From: Xylaria sp. FL1777
Taxonomy: Eukaryota; Ascomycota; Sordariomycetes; Xylariales; Xylariaceae
Reading direction: 5' to 3'
Assembly (NCBI GenBank): GCA_022578965.1
Contig: MU400628.1
Location: 1 to 64,000 of the forward strand
DNA length: 64,000 nucleotides
Made by a program: the position numbers and the translations under genes. The notes below the pieces were generated by a model, which saw only the letters and a program-made list of their open reading frames with translations, searched no databases and was not told the DNA's origin. Of the stretch, positions 59,965 to 64,000 are shown piece after piece (within the stretch, counting starts at the first letter, position 1; each line of letters starts with the position of its first letter).

Positions 59965-61263
59965 CAACCAAACAGGAGCAGCGCATACGCCATGACTATG
60001 CAGGAAATCCCAAGGCCCCATCGATGAATCGCGAGATGCGATGCCGCGCCGTGCTTTGATTCGATAAAGCTCACATTCATAGCGTTGAGCAGGATCTGAG
60101 GCGTCACAGTGCCCCCGCTGGCGATATGGTGCAATTCGTCCGAGAACGTGCCCAGTATATTCGTGCTCCGGCCCTCGGGGCAGAAGACGACCTCCCATCC
60201 GCCGCCCATGGGGATGATGAAGGTGGAATCTTGGTCGTCGAAAGCAAAGCTGTACGCGTCCGGGCAAACGAACTTGGCATACTTGGAGTACATGCCCGGC
60301 TTGCAGACATCCGGGCTGTTGTACTGCCCAGTACAGCAATCTCTGGGCTTGTGATTCAATGCGCAGGCGCTCATGCAAGGGTCGAAAACAGGCCGCTGTA
60401 TATTGTCGTCTGGGTACGGGTAAACGCCGTCACCTGGTTTGTCTGGCGGAAAAGCTTGCAAGTCCCAGGGGCACCAATCGGACAATTCTCGATTTGTTAA
60501 TGTAGATTGGTATGGCATTGGGTATGTGACATTAGTATAAGTCAATCCAGTTTGGCTCGGCGCGCTCAAAAACCCGGCAGTGGCAATGCATGTTGGGTTG
60601 ACTAGATTTGGCGGGATGAAGGTCGTGTTGTCTGCTGGATGGTAGACGATGCCCAAGGGTAGATTGTATCCATCGACCAAAGAGATGTCGTAGAATGTCT
60701 GCTCGCCTGTTACACCGCCAGCGAGATTAAACTCAGCTAGAGTAGCCGGCGCGTCGCCCTGCCGCATGTGTAAGTGTCAGACGAAGAGGCGGGTTCAAAC
60801 AAGCCGAGCCACTTACACCGAACACGCAATCTAATTTTCCCAGGCAATCTCCTGTTTGGCACGTTGCCGTATCGCCACTAACGGTGCAATTCGTGCGACC
60901 CCATACTCTTCCAGCCCAAGTCGGGCCAACAGTCAGGTTTTTAGATTTCCCTGGGCCGAGTTCAAACCCATGAGTTTCAGGGGCATCTCCGGCTTGAGAT
61001 GCAATCCCAGGCCACAACACTTCAGGACAGTTGTTGGTTACAATGAGTGGGATGGCTTTATCGCGCTTAGTGAGTGGCCGTGTTATACCTTTGACGGCTC
61101 GACTAGGCGAGAGATAGTCAAACTTGAACAGTTTGTGGTTACCTGGATATACAACCCCTGCTGCGGCCGGAAGACTAGATAGGAGCAACAGGGCTATACT
61201 CCATACCGTCACCCTCATCATCGGATCGCCTTGACGGCTTCGGGACATGGACGGTTGGCGCAT
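59964..61263 (-). CDS. GPI-anchored thaumatin-like protein
   Basis: Two exons (61263-60817, 60758-59964; donor GTAAGT, acceptor GGCAG, phase 0) give up to 413 residues. ATGs at 61221 and 61218 would start nearer the signal peptide (MMRVTVWSIALLLLSSLPAA) and may be the true start. The thaumatin core is recognisable from PLIVTNNCPEVLWPGI, through GFELGPGKSKNL and WAGRVWGRTNC, to CQTGDCLGKLDC, then LAEFNLAGG, FYDISLVDGYNLPL and a Cys-rich domain containing RDCCTGQYNSPDVC and CPDAYSFAFDD. The C-terminus is hydrophobic (GISCIVMAYALLLFG), fitting a GPI signal. Fungal thaumatin-like proteins bind or cleave beta-1,3-glucan; that role here is inferred. Confidence 0.9.
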
Positions 61264-63206
61264 GCTGGATCTTTTTTACGTGGTGTACGCTTTATGAGGG
61301 TGAATAAGTTGGCGAACGCTTTTGGTTGAGGGGCAGGAGAGGGAGTAATATAAATGGGGTCGGATTTGGCGCGTCGTTGAGCAGGTCGAGCAGCCGAATC
61401 ATCGTCCGGCCCAAGAAACGAGTATTTTTATATAAGTACCAGTTTGGTCCACACAGGACCGTCTTCGGTTGCCAACTGGTGCAAAAGGTGGTCTTGATGG
61501 ATAGGGCAGTCGGCCGTGGCCGTCATCCATACATGAATATTATAATCGATCCGATGTTGGCGGCTTGTTGACACTTGGAGAACACACCGTCGATAATAAA
61601 GTTCAAGTATAGTACGGCTGTAGATGGCCGTGGTTAGGAACTGCTCTCTTGTCTTGGGCGCTGAGCCAAAAGTCTGAATAATAAAGACCAACCTATACAG
61701 GACAACGTGGAAACAGAGAGAGAAATAGACTCGGCACTACGAAATCGAATAAGATACCTCCGATAGGTAGACAGACAGGTCAAGTATGTATAGGGAAACA
61801 GGACGAAAAGATGGATATCAGCGAAAGCAATTGTCAATGATGGGGTGCGTGTTGACTGAAGTTGGAGCCATCATTAATAAAAGGGGTCTACCTATCTAAG
61901 TAGGTAGATAGAATTAGGTAAGAAATAGAAGAAGATAGCGGAAGACAACGATGCGCGACTGGAGAGTTACTCCCTGGATGCCTTGTGTTGACGTTGTTGC
62001 CGCCGCCAGGTGAAAGCGCATCGGCGCTTCGCAGTTCAACAAATGACGTAGCGGCGATCGACCCTGTTTCTTGGTCAGGTACCGCCATTAAAGTTTACGT
62101 ACCTGATCTAGGTACATGGCAGGAGGACTGTGGGCCATTACTAACCTACGCATACATACATATGCTCCCGACAATAAATAATTAGGCCAAAGGCAGGGTA
62201 AAAGAATATTTCACTACAACTATTTTAAAGCAATGATAATTATTACTTAAAATTTTTAAAAATTAAATTGTATAAAGCCAGAGTTTTGGTTTGTTGGAAG
62301 TATGTGGTAGTGGCCCATAGATATGGAGAGCTACCTAGGTATTACTACATACTTCCAACAATAAAAATTCAGGCCCAAGAGCCAAAATATTCATACACTC
62401 TAATAAAGCTAAAACCAGATAAAAAATACGTAAATGGTTTAATTTAATTAGATATACCTTTGTACGATTATTTAATACAATTGAATATAAGTATACATAT
62501 GAAGAGAGCCATTTGATATCATGGCTCTTTGGTCTAGATTCTTATTGTCGGGAGTAGGTATGTGGTGATGGCCCCCCATACATACAGGTATCATCATATC
62601 GCCTTCTGGCGTACCGGTATGCCCTGCTCGCTATCACGTGGGAGTTATGTCGACTCTCGTCTACATGTAACTTACGGAGTAAATATGTTCCTGCCTAAGT
62701 GACTTACTCTTATCTACATCCTGTAACTGATACTTAAAGTATCGAAAAATACTTGATGACATGAATGTAAACAACCGCCAGAAATGGTTATTACTTCACA
62801 AGGTCGCAAAAAGTACGCGACTGCGCGTACATACCAACTGTCGACTAAAGAGAGCCTTCGTCTCACGAAAGGCTAACGAATTCTTGATGTCTTGGAAAAT
62901 TGCCTCATGTTTAACTGTTTAACAGATCGATCCACCTTGGTGGCCTTTTTGTCCTGAGATCCTCTTCATCAATCGTCCACTCATTCAGACTAGACATATC
63001 GTTGCAGATCTACCTGCAACGGAAGAAAACGCTATTTCTCCAGAGGTGGTATTCCAGGGTTCAATATATGGGACGAGTCCGTCTGTGGACCATCATGCAT
63101 CATTGTGCTGCGCGCAGAGGTATCAGTGAGTAACGTAACAGAAATTTATGTCGAAAAAAATCAGAATCGTCCATTCCGCTATGCAATTCTTCCCAATCCG
63201 CCTTGT
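61264..63206. other. Spacer containing inverted-repeat elements
   Basis: No supported gene. It holds the promoter of the thaumatin-like gene, a CTACCTA/TAGGTAG palindrome near 61890, and the inverted-repeat elements at 62132-62573. Confidence 0.5.
62132..62573. mobile_element. Two adjacent MITE-like elements with shared terminal repeats
   Basis: Four related copies of one terminal motif occur in alternating orientation. The copies start GGGCCAT near 62132 (plus), end GTGGCCC near 62317 (minus), start at the TACTTCCAACAATAA copy at 62351 (plus), and end TTATTGTCGGGAGTA at 62556, with its flank running to about 62573 (minus). The inner pair (62351 and 62556) matches over about 37 bp, differing mainly by C/T and G/A changes. 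The interiors are AT-rich and non-coding. The arrangement suggests two non-autonomous DNA transposons of one family side by side, or one inserted next to the other; their superfamily is uncertain. Confidence 0.65.
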
Positions 63207-64000
63207 TCACCTAAATCGAGATCGGCATCGACCCATTACTTCTCCTTGGCAAACCAGCTCAGCACTGAACTCGGATCCGTCTAGCGTTAGGTAGATATCA
63301 AAGTACACTCGGTAAAATGTACCTTGGGGAGTATCCATGCGTTCGAAGTCTTTCTCTAGATTCTTTCGTGACAGGTCCGACGTTAGAGTAACAACCTCCT
63401 TTATACCTGTAATGCTGTTAGTATACAAAATAAAAAGATTGAATTTGAGCGGGCACTTACGGGGATCTTTGGTATATTCAGGGCACACATCGTCGTCACA
63501 CGCATAAAGGATATCTTCGTACATGAGGGTAGCACCGGGGGCCACTTGTCGGAAGAACGATACCTTGACAGGTTCACCAATCTTGACCTTCTGGCCCTTT
63601 TGCACGAATATTTGGCGAGTGAACTTGCATCGGTCCTTGCCGTCAAGGGATGGTACACGGTACGCCTCGGGGTGGTAACCCTCCTTGAACGGCTGAAGTG
63701 TAGCCATGAGGTAGTGCCGACGAGCAACACGGTGCGTGATAACCCGCTCTGTGATGCCAGCAGTAACGGCACCCTTTACAATAGCAGCAACCGAATCCAT
63801 TGGCCGTACCACCTTGGACTGGAACTGGGGAGGCACGTGAAGTTTGATCTGCTGGAAAAGGTACTCGGAAGCACCGAAGCCACCTACTACGAGGATGTTC
63901 TGTAATGTTCGGTTCTGCGCCTGGATAGCGATGATTTGGTTCCTAACAAGCTCCAGAATCCGATTGACGACGGGCTCAAAGCACTGCAGAATCTCCTCGT
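63207..64000 (-). CDS. Hsp70-like ATPase domain protein, 3' part
   Basis: The gene runs off the window end, so only the C-terminal part is visible. Exons 64000(partial)-63461 and 63406-63207 are joined by a 54-bp intron (donor GTAAGT, branch CTAAC, acceptor ACAG, phase 1). The visible sequence contains the actin/Hsp70 phosphate-2 and adenosine motif ILVVGGFGASEYLF, preceded by ILELVRNQIIAIQ and followed by VVRPMDSVAAIVKGAVTAG, where Hsp70s have the DPxxAVAxGAA segment. After that the sequence diverges from canonical Hsp70 and ends without a substrate-binding lid. This is typical of the divergent Hsp70/HSPA12-like proteins that are numerous in filamentous fungi; function generally unknown. Confidence 0.85.
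   Translation of the reverse strand, partial: EEILQCFEPVVNRILELVRNQIIAIQAQNRTLQNILVVGGFGASEYLFQQIKLHVPPQFQSKVVRPMDSVAAIVKGAVTAGITERVITHRVARRHYLMATLQPFKEGYHPEAYRVPSLDGKDRCKFTRQIFVQKGQKVKIGEPVKVSFFRQVAPGATLMYEDILYACDDDVCPEYTKDPRKCPLKFNLFILYTNSITGIKEVVTLTSDLSRKNLEKDFERMDTPQGTFYRVYFDIYLTLDGSEFSAELVCQGEVMGRCRSRFR

Overview
The window is nuclear DNA of a filamentous ascomycete (Pezizomycotina, most likely Sordariomycetes). The genes carry short introns of about 45-170 bp with fungal branch points, the encoded orthologues are fungal (WHI3-type RNA-binding protein, RSR1/KREV-1 GTPase, IPI3, ATG29, RPC11, MED31, CFEM and thaumatin-like GPI proteins), and the genes are separated by long spacers rich in TACCTA/TAGGTA words. 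Exon structures below were worked out from splice signals, reading-frame phase and family conservation.

Layout. Positions 1-2770 hold a mutated AT-only block (about 96-2770) with a striking sequence context, probably a dead repeat. An SGNH/PC-esterase-like membrane protein lies at 3740-5174. A gene-poor stretch (5.2-14.6 kb) holds a palindrome and a 310-bp Tc1/mariner-type MITE. WHI3 (14.6-16.3 kb) has a long pyrimidine-rich leader. An APH-type kinase-like protein with an N-terminal zinc motif is at 21.1-22.5 kb and the Ras-family GTPase RSR1/KREV-1 at 27.5-28.5 kb. IPI3 (30.7-32.1 kb), a large disordered protein (34.6-36.7 kb), a four-helix membrane protein (38.6-39.8 kb), ATG29 (41.1-42.7 kb) and an unrecognised intronless gene (43.2-44.5 kb) follow.

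From 46 to 61 kb gene density rises. Three cell-surface or secreted products (GPI-type protein, secreted FAD/lactone oxidase, CFEM protein) lie at 46-52.5 kb. A housekeeping cluster (ankyrin protein, Pol III subunit RPC11, Mediator MED31) occupies 52.9-55.9 kb. An amidoligase-like protein (56.6-59.1 kb) and a GPI-anchored thaumatin-like protein (60.0-61.3 kb) come next. The window ends with tandem inverted-repeat elements (62.1-62.6 kb) and the 3' part of an Hsp70-like gene.

The genes do not form one pathway: housekeeping functions (ribosome biogenesis, Pol III, Mediator, autophagy, polarity, cell-cycle RNA binding) are interspersed with surface proteins. I saw no convincing biosynthetic cluster, tRNA, rRNA or CRISPR. 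The observations most worth checking are the RpC-only mutation context in the AT-rich block, a 10-nt micro-exon followed by a GC-AG intron in ATG29, a 9-bp word repeated at least 11 times in spacers, and an amidoligase whose acidic motif looks substituted.
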